Positions 7,908-16,067 are shown, numbered from the stretch's first letter. The stretch: 64,000 nucleotides of DNA from Chloroflexota bacterium (GCA_016183425.1 JACPEP010000037.1:1-64000); one strand, 5' to 3'. Notes: generated by a model not told the origin, from the letters alone. Program-made: numbers and translations.

Positions 7908-8204
7908 ATGAAACTGGCCATTGAACTGATGACCGGTGTCGGCGCCGAGGATGTTCACACTGTAAAAAGGATCGCCGAGGCCGCCCTGAGGCAGCAGCAC
8001 GAGGTGGCCATTTTCCTCATGGGCGATGGGGTCTATCACTTTCACCGCCTCAAAGACCTGGCCCATAAGGGCGTTCGCGTCACCATGTGCACCCAGAACG
8101 CCTACGAACGAAAGGTAGACCCCGGGGACGATGCCCTATCCGGCAGCCAGTATGACTGGGCCCACATAGTCCACGATGCGGACCGGGTGATTGTCTTTGG
8201 CTAA
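7908..8204 (+). CDS. DsrE-like sulfur-relay protein
   Basis: A 98-residue DsrE/F-type alpha/beta domain. The family pattern is the start MKLAIELMTGVGAEDVHTVKRIAEAAL, then HEVAIFLMGDGVYHF and a cysteine in RVTMCTQNAYERK (near residue 67), where DsrE proteins carry the persulfide-bearing cysteine. The frame is open from a GTG at 7866, but the ATG at 7908 follows AGAGAAGAG and matches the family start. First of four sulfur-relay-like genes read in one direction; sulfur transfer is inferred from the family. Confidence 0.75.
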   Translation: MKLAIELMTGVGAEDVHTVKRIAEAALRQQHEVAIFLMGDGVYHFHRLKDLAHKGVRVTMCTQNAYERKVDPGDDALSGSQYDWAHIVHDADRVIVFG

Positions 8205-8541
8205 AAAGAAGGTCGTCGTCTTGGCGCGGCGTTCCCCCACCAATACCCGTCACAGCGCAGAGGCTCTCCGTCAGAGCATCGGCCTCACCCTGGCCCCCAA
8301 CGACGTAACCGTCATCCTGATGGACTCCGCCGCCTGGCTGGCCGTGCCCGGGGTGGGGGGAGATGAAATCCAAAAGCACCTGGACACTTTGAAGCTGCTG
8401 AAAGTGACGGTGGCGGCGGAAGAGGACGCCCTGGCCCGCTATGGCGTGCCTCGGGAAGAGGTCCCTCCCCATATCGTCATCCTCGGCCCGGAAAAGATAG
8501 GGGAGACCCTCGCCGCCGCCGAAGCGGTCATCGCCTTTTAG
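8197..8541 (+). CDS. Second DsrE/F-like protein
   Basis: About 114 residues; overlaps the end of the previous gene by eight bases, starting at a TTG (8197; TTG 8191 is an alternative). The start KKKVVVLARRSPTNTRHSAEALRQSIGLTL, the following VTVILMDSAAWLAVPG block and the loop after it match the DsrE/DsrF fold (compare DsrF or TusC). No cysteine is present, so it cannot itself carry a persulfide; that is also true of TusC-type subunits in part. A complex with its neighbours, like TusBCD or DsrEFH, is a reasonable inference. Confidence 0.65.
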   Translation: MAKKKVVVLARRSPTNTRHSAEALRQSIGLTLAPNDVTVILMDSAAWLAVPGVGGDEIQKHLDTLKLLKVTVAAEEDALARYGVPREEVPPHIVILGPEKIGETLAAAEAVIAF

Positions 8542-8548
8542 AGTCGGG

Positions 8549-8854
8549 ATGCGAATTCTGCACATTCTGCGTAACCTGGACGAGAAGCCTGTCCTGAGCA
8601 GAGCCGAAGGGCCTGTCCTGAGCAGAGCCGAAGGGCCTGTCCTGACCATCATCAGAGAACACCTGAAACAGGGCCACCAGGTCACCCTCCTCCTGTTGCA
8701 CGATGCCGTTCTGGGCAACTTCCCCGTGGAAACCAGCACCTTCGCATGCCTGGAGGATGTTCGCGCCCGAGGGGGAAAGACCAACCACCCCACCCTGGAC
8801 TACGATGACATCCTTCGCCTCATCTTCGATAACGAGCGGACTATCTCCTGGTAG
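8549..8854 (+). CDS. DsrH/TusB-like protein carrying an in-frame repeat
   Basis: A 101-residue protein. MRILHILRNLDEKP, then VLTIIREHLKQGHQVTLLLLHDAVL and the loop with a cysteine (TFACLEDVRARG) fit a DsrH/TusB-like third subunit. Residues 13-32 come from a 24-base tandem repeat (PVLSRAEG twice) that was inserted without breaking the frame. The repeat lies between the first beta strand and the following helix, where a loop is expected. Function is inferred from position after two DsrE-like genes and from the fold pattern; sequence similarity alone is weak. Confidence 0.6.
   Translation: MRILHILRNLDEKPVLSRAEGPVLSRAEGPVLTIIREHLKQGHQVTLLLLHDAVLGNFPVETSTFACLEDVRARGGKTNHPTLDYDDILRLIFDNERTISW
8587..8645 (+). 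repeat. 24-base tandem repeat inside the TusB-like gene
   Basis: Two exact 24-base units (8587-8610 and 8611-8634), each made of GCCTGTCCTGAGC and AGAGCCGAAGG, and eleven bases of a third (8635-8645). The motif belongs to the CCCTTCGGCTCTGCTCAG-like interspersed family also seen near 46620-46740. Confidence 0.85.
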
Positions 8855-8882
8855 ATAGGACCATCACCCCAAGCTTGCGAAG

Positions 8883-9281
8883 ATGTTCCACCTACCTCGC
8901 CACTACGCCCAGGAGATGATCGCCCATGCCCAGGAAGAGGCTCCTAACGAGTGCTGCGGGGTAATGGCGGGGATAGGCGGGAAGGTTACCGCCCTTTTCC
9001 GGACCCAAAACGCCGCCCGAAGCCCCACCCGCTATCAGGTTGACCCCCTGGAGCTTCTCCGCATCGACAAAGAGATAGAAGCCAACCACTGGGAATGGCT
9101 GGGCATCTACCACTCCCACCCCTTCTCTGAGGCCTATCCCTCCGCCACAGACATCCGTCTCGCCTTCTGGCCCGACTCCCTCTATTTCATCATATCCCTC
9201 AAAGAGGAAAACGATCCCCAGATACGAGCCTTCTGGATAAGGGAGAGTCAGGTCAACGAAGAGCCCCTGATAATAGAATAA
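8883..9281 (+). CDS. JAMM/Mov34 (M67) metallopeptidase
   Basis: A 132-residue JAB1/MPN domain. The zinc and catalytic residues are complete: Glu23 in NECCG, HSHP near residues 78-81 and Ser and Asp of PSATD about ten residues on. Small bacterial members (Mec, QbsD) remove a C-terminal residue or tail from ubiquitin-like sulfur carriers (CysO, ThiS/MoaD type). Its place 28 bases after the DsrE/F/H-like genes suggests that it works in sulfur-carrier maturation. No carrier gene is in the window. Family assignment is firm; the substrate is inferred. Confidence 0.87.
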   Translation: MFHLPRHYAQEMIAHAQEEAPNECCGVMAGIGGKVTALFRTQNAARSPTRYQVDPLELLRIDKEIEANHWEWLGIYHSHPFSEAYPSATDIRLAFWPDSLYFIISLKEENDPQIRAFWIRESQVNEEPLIIE

Positions 9282-9322
9282 AAAGGGGGTATACCCCAGG
9301 CTAGTGATACCTTCCTGACCCT

Positions 9323-9385
9323 GCCCTGAAGGACAGGGCTATAAGTTCGCCCGTAGGCCCGCCCTTCAGGGCGGCGGCTTATTTT
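9323..9385 (+). terminator. Terminator of the sulfur-relay genes
   Basis: GCCCTG-aagga-CAGGGC (9323-9339) is followed by CCGCCC-ttca-GGGCGG (9359-9374) and then TTATTTTGT. The second hairpin with the T-rich stretch is the likelier terminator; it sits in a convergent gap. Confidence 0.55.
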
Positions 9386-9436
9386 GTCAAAGACCATCAG
9401 CCGGGGGTGTTAGTAAACGAACTCATAAAAGCCGCT

Positions 9437-10057
9437 TTATTTTCTGATATAAGGCGTAGACTCCTGGCGCCACCGCCAAAAGGCGGCGCCGCCCAGGAAG
9501 ACCAGGGTCACCAGCAAGAACAGCTCCAGCCAACGAAGTGCCGGCACCGCCCTGGTGGACTCCTCCCCGGCCACGGGAGACGCGGGGGGGGCGGAAGGCG
9601 CTACCCCTCGATCCTTGCTCTCCCCAGGAGCGGGCACCGGCGCCAGGCGAGCCCCCGTCTCTGGAGCCCCGAGGCGGGAGGGGGTAGGGGCCGCCTGAGG
9701 AACAGTGGATTCCATCTCCGGAGCGGCAGCTCGCTGAGGGGAGGTAAAAAGGTATTCCCCCCCGGTCAGGAAAAGAAGCAGCAGGGCGGCCGCCAGGCTC
9801 GCCATACGGAGAACTGGAAAAAGACGCACCCTGGGAGCGACCACCGCCGGCGAAAGAGTGAAGGAACGCCGGGGCGTCAACGGGGGCAACTGCCGCAGCA
9901 GGCCCACCGTGGCCCGCAGCTCCTCTAACTCCCAACGACATTCCGGGCAAGCCGCTAGGTGCTCCTCAACCCTTCGACGCTCCCCTTCCTTGAGGCGTCC
10001 GTCCATATACTCCGATAGCCTGTCTCGCACCTGACGACATCTGACGTCCATGACCAA
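9437..10057 (-). CDS. Membrane anti-sigma factor with zinc-finger (zf-HC2) domain
   Basis: A 206-residue protein. Residues 1-60 form an anti-sigma zinc finger: a CRQVRDRLSEYMDGRL start and HLAACPEC (HxxxCxxC). A hydrophobic segment at about 85-105 crosses the membrane. A proline/serine-rich outer region follows and a second hydrophobic segment lies near 180-198. It is 28 bases downstream of the ECF sigma gene on the same strand and probably holds that sigma factor inactive at the membrane. The two-TM layout differs from the most common one-TM RsiW form. The signal it senses is unknown. Confidence 0.85.
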   Translation of the reverse strand: MVMDVRCRQVRDRLSEYMDGRLKEGERRRVEEHLAACPECRWELEELRATVGLLRQLPPLTPRRSFTLSPAVVAPRVRLFPVLRMASLAAALLLLFLTGGEYLFTSPQRAAAPEMESTVPQAAPTPSRLGAPETGARLAPVPAPGESKDRGVAPSAPPASPVAGEESTRAVPALRWLELFLLVTLVFLGGAAFWRWRQESTPYIRK

Positions 10058-10085
10058 CTGGCTCCTTGCCTCCCTGACCTATCCT

Positions 10086-10676
10086 CTATGTTCTATGACG
10101 ATAGAGGGAGGGTAAAAGTTCCCGGTGCTCCTTGAAAAAATCTCGCAATCGCGCCCGACCCCGGCTCAGGCGAGACTTCACCGTCCCTAGAGACGACCTG
10201 GTTGCCTCCGCCGCCTCCTCATAGCTGAAGCCTTGAACGTCGCACAAAACAACGGCCAGCCGCTGCTCCTCTGGCAGTTGACCCAGCCCCTCCTCAATGA
10301 GACGGGCCAGCTCCCCCCTCAGGACATGCTCCTCTGGCGAGGCAATGTGCCCCGGCAACGGGTTGCCACTCTCCGACTCCAACACGTCCAGAGAAACGGT
10401 AGGCCGTCGGCGACGGAAACGGAGATGGTCGTAGCAAGCATTGGCGGCAATTCGCAACAACCACGCCCTAAAGCTGCCGCCCCGAAACCGAGCCACGCCC
10501 TGGAAAGCGGAGAGGAAGGCCTCCTGGGTGACGTCTTCTGCCTCCTGCCGATGGCCCAGCATCCTGAAAACCACGCTGTAGACCATCCGCTGGTATCTCT
10601 CCACCAGCAGGTTGAAGGCGTTTACATCCCCCCCTCGACTGCGGGCGATTAGCGCCTCTTCCTCCTCAGCCATCAT
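10086..10676 (-). CDS. ECF-family RNA polymerase sigma factor
   Basis: A 196-residue ECF sigma factor, close to RpoE/SigW. Region 2 spans about 10-85 (FNLLVERYQRMVYSVVFRMLGHRQEAEDVTQEAFL), with RAWLLRIAANACYDHLRFRRRR as the DNA-melting/-10 part. Region 4 spans about 125-185 (LPEEQRLAVVLCDVQGFSYEEAAEATRSSLGTVKSRLSRGRARL). It is complete and is followed at once by its likely anti-sigma gene. A matching ECF promoter sits in front of the divergent DUF4349 gene (10717-10744), so that gene is a likely target. Confidence 0.93.
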   Translation of the reverse strand: MMAEEEEALIARSRGGDVNAFNLLVERYQRMVYSVVFRMLGHRQEAEDVTQEAFLSAFQGVARFRGGSFRAWLLRIAANACYDHLRFRRRRPTVSLDVLESESGNPLPGHIASPEEHVLRGELARLIEEGLGQLPEEQRLAVVLCDVQGFSYEEAAEATRSSLGTVKSRLSRGRARLRDFFKEHRELLPSLYRHRT

Positions 10677-10716
10677 CTACCTCGCCCCCATGGTATCACA
10701 TCTCACAACAAGGGAG

Positions 10717-10744
10717 GGAACCTTTTGCCCTTGGCCAGCGTCTA
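10717..10744 (+). promoter_or_regulatory. ECF-type promoter of the DUF4349 gene
   Basis: GGAACC (10717-10722), 16 bases, then CGTCTA (10739-10744). This is the standard layout for RpoE-like ECF sigma factors (GGAAC, 16-17 bases, GTCTA). It lies between the ECF sigma gene and the divergent DUF4349 gene. Confidence 0.6.
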
Positions 10745-10781
10745 TGAAGATAAGAGTGGATTTCAAAGAAAGGAGTGCGTC

Positions 10782-11699
10782 ATGAATAGAAAAAGGGTTC
10801 TCGTCATAGCTCTGGCAGTGGTGATGGCATTGATAGCCCTGGGGGCCCTCACCCAACTGGGCCCCCGGCGAGCCACCGCCCCTGGGGTCTCGCCGGAGTT
10901 AAAAGGGCCGGAGATGCTAGGGAGGCCAAACCTGGACTTAGCAGCCGAGGTGAGACAGGGGGCTCAGGCCCCTCTGGCCGCCCCGGCTCCGGCCTCTCCA
11001 CCTACCAGCGGCTGGTCCCTTATCTCCCTGGACCGGATGATAATCCGTAACGGCTCCCTGTCCCTGAAAGTGGCCGACGTCGTTCAAACGGTGGCAAAGG
11101 TGGGCGACATCGTCGCTGCCATGCCGGACGCTTTAATCAGCGCCTCCAACCTGCGCCGGGAGGAGGGGAATCTCAAGGCTACCATAGTGGTCACCGTCCC
11201 CAGCGCCCACTTCCAGGAAGCCATGGGACAACTGAGGCAGCTTGGGCTGGAGGTCACTGGCGAGACAGTGACCAGCCAGGACGTGACAGAAGAGTTCGTA
11301 GACCTGGAGTCCCAGCTTAGAAACCAGAAAACCATCGAAGAGCAATATCTGCGTCTTCTGAGCAAGGCGACGAGGATCGAGGATATCCTCTCCATCCAGG
11401 ATCGCCTGAATCAGATTCGAGGTCAGATAGAGCGCACCCAGGGACGTCTCAACTTCTTGGAGCGAAAGGCCCAGATGTCCACCATTACGTTGAACATCCT
11501 ACCCTTCCTTCCTGGAAAAAGCGGGGCCTGGCAACCCGACAAGACGGTTCAGGAGGCTTTTCAAAACCTCTTCCTGGCCCTGGGAAGGATCGCCGATGTC
11601 ACCATCTATCTGGCTATCTACGCCCTGCCTTTTATCCCATTGGCCCTGATCCTTCTCTGGTGGCGGCATCCGGGGAGGGCAACTGGCGCTAGCCAGTAG
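10782..11699 (+). CDS. DUF4349 membrane-anchored envelope protein
   Basis: 305 residues from the ATG at 10782, which follows AGGAG; the frame is open further upstream into the promoter, so the longer form is rejected. A signal anchor covers 5-25, a Pro/Ala-rich linker about 50-80, then the DUF4349 domain: MIIRNGSLSLKVADV, a predicted coiled coil (EEFVDLESQLRNQKTIEEQYLRLLSKA...IEDILSIQDRLNQIRGQIERTQGRLNFLERKAQMSTITL) and a C-terminal transmembrane segment near 275-295. Family function is not known; members are often under ECF control and linked to envelope stress, which fits its promoter and neighbours. Confidence 0.85.
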   Translation: MNRKRVLVIALAVVMALIALGALTQLGPRRATAPGVSPELKGPEMLGRPNLDLAAEVRQGAQAPLAAPAPASPPTSGWSLISLDRMIIRNGSLSLKVADVVQTVAKVGDIVAAMPDALISASNLRREEGNLKATIVVTVPSAHFQEAMGQLRQLGLEVTGETVTSQDVTEEFVDLESQLRNQKTIEEQYLRLLSKATRIEDILSIQDRLNQIRGQIERTQGRLNFLERKAQMSTITLNILPFLPGKSGAWQPDKTVQEAFQNLFLALGRIADVTIYLAIYALPFIPLALILLWWRHPGRATGASQ

Positions 11700-12363
11700 G
11701 CAGTTTGACCAAGTCTCCTCCCAAGACAGGCCTTCGGGCGGGGTAAAAGCGCCCCGCCCGAAGCTCCCGAAGAAGCTGGGCTTCCGTCTCCATGGGGCGC
11801 TGGAAAACGGTAACCGCCCTCCCCAGTCCGATGATGGTGTGGGCATCGCTGCCCGCGACACCCCGCATCCCCAACTTCTGGGCCACCTGAAGGGCAAGCA
11901 GATTTTCCTGGTCGTCGCAAACGGCGTTACAGACCTCTATCTCATCCACCAGGCTGAAGACGGGCCATCGGGCCAACTCATCCAACGACGGCATGCCATC
12001 TTGACCGTTACGTCGCTCGTTGGAGGCGATAAGATAGCGAAAGGGGTGAGCGATGACCATAAACCCCCCCGCTTCCTTCACGATGCGGCGCAATTGGACG
12101 GCACGATGAATGCCGCTGACATAGTGGGGCAACCCAAAGACAAGAATATGGCCCATGTCTGTGGAGACCTCCATGCCGTTGAAAAGAACGAGACGCCGAC
12201 CCTGAGCCAGATGTTGAAACTGGTGCCTGTCCCACATGGTGTCGTGCTCGGTTAGAGCCACTCCATCCAAGCCCATCCTTTCCCCCTCCTCAACCAACTG
12301 CTGGGGAGAGATGGCGCTATCATAAGCCCCGTGGCTGGTATGGACGTGAAGATCCACGATCAC
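11689..12363 (-). CDS. PHP-domain phosphoesterase
   Basis: 224 residues from a GTG at 12363 with AAGGAG seven bases before it. The PHP motifs are complete: DLHVHTSHGAYDS (HxH, residues 4-6), TEHD near 40, MVIAHPFR near 110 and GSDAH near 165. The family hydrolyses phosphodiesters or phosphomonoesters with a trinuclear metal site; TrpH/RNase AM (5'-exonuclease) and histidinol phosphatase are relatives. The substrate is not clear from the sequence. The end overlaps the convergent DUF4349 end by 11 bases; the gene starts 11 bases after the membrane-protein gene. Confidence 0.85.
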   Translation of the reverse strand: MIVDLHVHTSHGAYDSAISPQQLVEEGERMGLDGVALTEHDTMWDRHQFQHLAQGRRLVLFNGMEVSTDMGHILVFGLPHYVSGIHRAVQLRRIVKEAGGFMVIAHPFRYLIASNERRNGQDGMPSLDELARWPVFSLVDEIEVCNAVCDDQENLLALQVAQKLGMRGVAGSDAHTIIGLGRAVTVFQRPMETEAQLLRELRAGRFYPARRPVLGGDLVKLPTG

Positions 12364-12373
12364 GGTACGCTCC

Positions 12374-12790
12374 TTAACGGGCCAACCAGGGCATGAGCCA
12401 GCCAAAAAGACCGGCAAAGATGGTACTGAACATGAGAGCACCACACATCCCTTTTCGAGAAGCTAACACAGGCAGAAAGGGCAGTGCCAAAAGGAAAGCC
12501 GCGCCCGCTACCGAGAGGGTGAAAAAGGCGTTGGGGCTGCCCCACCCCTGGCCGGGGAGATAGAGCCGCGCCAGGCGGTAGAGAACCCCCATCCCCCCTC
12601 CCACCAGACTCCCCCCCAGAGGTAGCGCCACCGCCAGCCCCAGCCAGGCCATGGGCAGATACAAAAGACGCCCCACCCCCCGATGCGGCCCATCTTTGGC
12701 GAGAAGAGGGAAGACCAAAAGCACGGAGGCTACCAGAGCCACCTTCCCCATCAGCAAGCCGGTTATCATCCCAGCCCATACCTCGTTCAC
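12374..12790 (-). CDS. Integral membrane protein, function unknown
   Basis: About 138 residues with four hydrophobic stretches, roughly 8-30, 43-65, 88-108 and 115-135. I do not recognise a family. A GTG at 12790 overlaps the ispE stop as GTGA, which I take as the start; a TTG at 12796 is another option. It sits in a tight minus-strand run between ispE and the PHP gene, so it is probably co-transcribed. Confidence 0.7.
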   Translation of the reverse strand: MNEVWAGMITGLLMGKVALVASVLLVFPLLAKDGPHRGVGRLLYLPMAWLGLAVALPLGGSLVGGGMGVLYRLARLYLPGQGWGSPNAFFTLSVAGAAFLLALPFLPVLASRKGMCGALMFSTIFAGLFGWLMPWLAR

Positions 12791-13653
12791 AACCAAACCC
12801 CAGAGGAGATTGTTCGCACCAGGTAGGCATCCTGGCCCCCGTCCCGAAGACGATGATAGATGGCCTCGCCCTGGGCCTGGTTCGGCACTACGGTGAAAAG
12901 GGTCGGGCCAGTACCGCTTAGGTGAACACTCTCCCCGCCCGCCCCTTCCAGGATGCGCCAGTAGTCAACCAGGCCGGGGAAGGCCCTGAGGGCCACCGGC
13001 TCAAAGACGTTCCCCAGGAGAGTGGACTCCAGCCCCCCTCCCTGTCGCAAGCGTTCCGCCAGGCGGTGGGCACGCTCCCTTGAGCTAAAGTCCTTTCCTG
13101 TCAAGAGGGAATAGAGGCGGGCCGTTTTGTGGGGCAAGATAAGAGGAGGATGCAGCAACACCAGCCACGTCTCCACAAGAGACGGCAGGGGAGATACCCT
13201 TTCCCCCAATCCCTCCACCAGGGCCGTGCCACCGAAAAGGAAGAAGGAGACATCGGCACCCACCTGGGTCGCCACCGCCAGCATCTGGGAGCGGGAAAGA
13301 CCCAGCCTCCACCAACGATTGAGACCGGACAAGGCGGCGGCGGCGTCGCTGCTCCCTCCCCCCAACCCTGCCGACACCGGAATGACCTTGGTAAGCTCTA
13401 TTCTGGCGCCCTCCTCACAACCGGCACTATCTTTAAGAAGGCGGGCCGCCTTCAGCACCAGGTTCTCCTCCCCACCCAGTTGAGAGACGTTGCACTCCAG
13501 GGACTCCCCAAAGTGAAAGGTAAGCGTATCTACCAGGTCCACCGTCTGGAACACGGAAGCGATGTCGTGAAAACCATCCTTCCGTCGCCCCACCACCTCT
13601 AGAGTCAGGTTCACTTTAGCGGGAGCGCCAATGGTTAACGGAGATGCCTCCAT
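12787..13653 (-). CDS. ispE: 4-diphosphocytidyl-2-C-methyl-D-erythritol kinase
   Basis: A 288-residue GHMP kinase that phosphorylates CDP-ME at the 2-position in the MEP isoprenoid pathway. It has the N-terminal APAKVNLTLEVVGRRKDGFHD block (residues 10-30, with the conserved Lys and Asp-containing region) and the ATP-binding loop PVSAGLGGGSSDAAAAL near 93-109. The C-terminal SGTGPTLFTV motif is also present. The length is usual. The gene follows rsmA on the same strand with an 18-base gap, an order also seen in Firmicutes and other groups. Confidence 0.95.
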   Translation of the reverse strand: MEASPLTIGAPAKVNLTLEVVGRRKDGFHDIASVFQTVDLVDTLTFHFGESLECNVSQLGGEENLVLKAARLLKDSAGCEEGARIELTKVIPVSAGLGGGSSDAAAALSGLNRWWRLGLSRSQMLAVATQVGADVSFFLFGGTALVEGLGERVSPLPSLVETWLVLLHPPLILPHKTARLYSLLTGKDFSSRERAHRLAERLRQGGGLESTLLGNVFEPVALRAFPGLVDYWRILEGAGGESVHLSGTGPTLFTVVPNQAQGEAIYHRLRDGGQDAYLVRTISSGVWL

Positions 13654-13671
13654 GCCCGTCTTGTGCCCTCA

Positions 13672-14535
13672 CTAAGAAAGAAGGGGATAAAGGCGCAGCC
13701 ACTCCTCCAGGCTCAAAGACTGGGCCCGTCGTCGCGCCTCGATGCCCGCCTGGATCAGAGCCGCCTCCACCTGGGGGCGGGGAAGATTCAGAGAGGCCGA
13801 TAGACTGTTCTCCACCAGCTTTCGCTTCTGGCTAAAACCGGCTCGGGCGACGCGGAAAAAAGCCTCCGCCTGAGAAGGGGACAACCACGGTCGAGGATGG
13901 ACATGGATAGCCACAATGGCGGAGTCCACCTTTGGTGCCGGATAAAAGCTGCGGGAGGAAACCGATGTCACCACCCGGGGCCGCCCATAAAGCTGGACAC
14001 TCAAGCTCAAAAGGCTCATTCCCCCCGGCCCAGCAACGATGTTCCTCGCCACCTCCTTTTGCACCATGGTCACCATGAGTCGGGGTCGCCTCTCCCTCTC
14101 TAGAAAGTGCCGCAAAACGGCCGCGGTAATATAATAAGGCAAGTTAGCTACCACTTTATACTCTTTGACCGGCCCCAGAAGCTGTTCGGGGTCTACCTTT
14201 AGTATATCCCGGTTGATTATGGAAATATTGGAGCGCTCCCGCATCAGCTCCGCCAGAGCAGCGGCCAGATGCTCATCCAATTCCACTGCGAGGACCGTGC
14301 CTGCCCGCTCCGCTAGCTCTCTGGTCATGAGGCCTAAACCAGGGCCCACCTCCACAACCCAATCATCCGCAGACAGCTCCGCCGCCTCCACCACACGCAA
14401 CATGACCCCTCTATCCACAAGAAAATGCTGGGCCAGGCCCTTCCTCGCTCTGAGGCCAAATCTCTTAAGCAACCACCTGGTTTCCCGAAGCAGGGAACCT
14501 CCGCTCCCCAGCGGCCTTTCCCCGGCCTCGGCCAT
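13672..14535 (-). CDS. rsmA: 16S rRNA dimethyladenosine transferase
   Basis: A 287-residue KsgA/RsmA enzyme, which dimethylates A1518 and A1519 of 16S rRNA. Seen: the GLAQHFLVD block near 35 (family LGQNFL), the SAM site VVEVGPGLGLMTRELAE, VELDEHL, and the catalytic NLPYYI motif. The Q-H replaces the common Q-N in the first motif. The ATG at 14535 shares its A with the stop of the upstream gene (TGATG), which suggests coupled translation; a GTG at 14553 would add six residues. Confidence 0.94.
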   Translation of the reverse strand: MAEAGERPLGSGGSLLRETRWLLKRFGLRARKGLAQHFLVDRGVMLRVVEAAELSADDWVVEVGPGLGLMTRELAERAGTVLAVELDEHLAAALAELMRERSNISIINRDILKVDPEQLLGPVKEYKVVANLPYYITAAVLRHFLERERRPRLMVTMVQKEVARNIVAGPGGMSLLSLSVQLYGRPRVVTSVSSRSFYPAPKVDSAIVAIHVHPRPWLSPSQAEAFFRVARAGFSQKRKLVENSLSASLNLPRPQVEAALIQAGIEARRRAQSLSLEEWLRLYPLLS

Positions 14536-16067
14536 CAATCGGGCAACATCCACAAAATCTGCGTCGAGGGAGGAGGAGGGCCTAAAAGATAGATATCCAT
14601 GTAGCGGATGAGCCAGGTGTGCTCTTCGCCTTCGTCGAAGGCTAGGTCAATGATGTTGCCCTTCACAGCGCCACCGGTATCTGCCGCCACCCCCACGCCA
14701 TAGCCAGGCACATACATCTTGGTCCAAAAAGGAATCACCGTGGGGTCAATAGCGATAATCCCCCGACCGGCTTGGAGCCCCATTCGAGTGAGGCCGTAAT
14801 TGGGATCGTCTCTGCTCCTTCCACCCTGACGAGCATCGTACCAGGATGCCAGAACGCGCATCTTGCGCCAATACTCCATAGGGCCTTCCGGGGTGTCCAC
14901 CTGTCGAACCACAACATTGGTGCCATAACTAATTATCTTCTCTCGGGGCTCCTTTTCCATCCACTCCCGAACTATCCCCCGTCCCACCTCCACTCCGTTT
15001 TCGTAGACGATGCGGGTAGTCCACCGGCGCTCGCCCCCACTGCCCTCTTGCACCACCCTTTTCGTGTCCAGCTCCAGGGCTGGGTCGGGCCGATAGACGG
15101 TTTTATAGCCCACTGTCTCAGCGTCGGTAACAAAGGCCTCCCCCACCCTTACTATCTGAATGCGAAGACCATTGACTATCGGGCTTCCCGGGGAGGGATT
15201 CAACCGGTCCAAAGGACCCAAAGTCACTCCTTGCCCGGCCAGCAGCTCGGCTACATTCTCCTTAAGGGTTCGCAGCACCCGGCTATCATTGCCCACAGTG
15301 ATAGTCACTTCCTTTGCCCGGGTGATAAACACCCGACTGTCCGGCATAACCATCGTCTCTGGGGAAGGCCATATAAAATCACCCGGCAAAAGGCGAATGT
15401 TGGCCTCGGCCAGACTCTCAGCCACCGTTTCCCGAGCCGTCATAATCTTTATGGGCCATCCATTCTCATATACATAGATAGGAACGGCTCGTTTTACCGA
15501 CAGCACCACGGACGCATCGGGACGGGATGGCACGGCCCTCAAAGAGGGACCCAATTCCTCCCCATTTCCGGCCGGCCGGACCGCAACCAAAGGGCTGGAG
15601 GTGGGGGGTTCCCCCAAGGGTTCATCCTGAGAAATGACGCGACCTTCCTTAAAAACCAGGTCGCCCCCTCCCACCTTTACACCGGCTTCAGCCAGAGCCT
15701 GAAGCACAGTGCCGGCAGTGGTGGCATAAGAGACATCTTTGCCGTCGGCCATCAACCTAACGGGAACCGCCCATTGAAGATGAATGGAGCCTCCCGAGGG
15801 GACAACCTGCCGCGCCTGGGGAACCAAAAAATCCTCCCGGCCTGGTCTTAAACCCCATTCCCGTAGCACATCCTCCACCCGACCCTGGTGAGTTTTGGCG
15901 GGAAACAGGTAACCATCCACGTTGATGGTAATCTGACGAATAGGCCAGGCACGCGGATAAAAGGCGAGGGCCATAAGAGTCACCGCCAAGAATGGAACAT
16001 GACTAAAGAAAAAGCGCCTTCTTAGCACAAAGCGTCGGGAGAATTCGTAAAAGCGGCTGTTTTTCAT
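14535..16067 (-). CDS. YabE-like cell-wall protein (DUF348, G5 and 3D domains)
   Basis: A 510-residue exported protein. A signal anchor spans about 20-38. Three DUF348/ubiquitin-like segments follow (ITINVDGYLFPAKTHQGRVEDVLREWGL near 47; VPVRLMADGKDVSYATTAGTVLQALAEAGV near 100; a third near 230-260). Then comes a G5 domain near 320-400 and a C-terminal 3D domain (YGLTRMGLQAGRGIIAIDPTVIPFWTKMYVPGYGVGVAADTGGAVKGNIIDL), where the aspartates of the MltA-like double-psi barrel are present. Such proteins (YabE, Rpf-like) are putative lytic transglycosylases that remodel peptidoglycan. Gene order with rsmA and ispE matches Bacillus yabE-ksgA-ispE. Confidence 0.87.
   Translation of the reverse strand: MKNSRFYEFSRRFVLRRRFFFSHVPFLAVTLMALAFYPRAWPIRQITINVDGYLFPAKTHQGRVEDVLREWGLRPGREDFLVPQARQVVPSGGSIHLQWAVPVRLMADGKDVSYATTAGTVLQALAEAGVKVGGGDLVFKEGRVISQDEPLGEPPTSSPLVAVRPAGNGEELGPSLRAVPSRPDASVVLSVKRAVPIYVYENGWPIKIMTARETVAESLAEANIRLLPGDFIWPSPETMVMPDSRVFITRAKEVTITVGNDSRVLRTLKENVAELLAGQGVTLGPLDRLNPSPGSPIVNGLRIQIVRVGEAFVTDAETVGYKTVYRPDPALELDTKRVVQEGSGGERRWTTRIVYENGVEVGRGIVREWMEKEPREKIISYGTNVVVRQVDTPEGPMEYWRKMRVLASWYDARQGGRSRDDPNYGLTRMGLQAGRGIIAIDPTVIPFWTKMYVPGYGVGVAADTGGAVKGNIIDLAFDEGEEHTWLIRYMDIYLLGPPPPSTQILWMLPD

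Noticed and set aside
9407-9928. 173-codon open frame on the plus strand
   Set aside because: It is the complement of the anti-sigma gene, with an Arg/Gly/Pro-rich low-complexity product.
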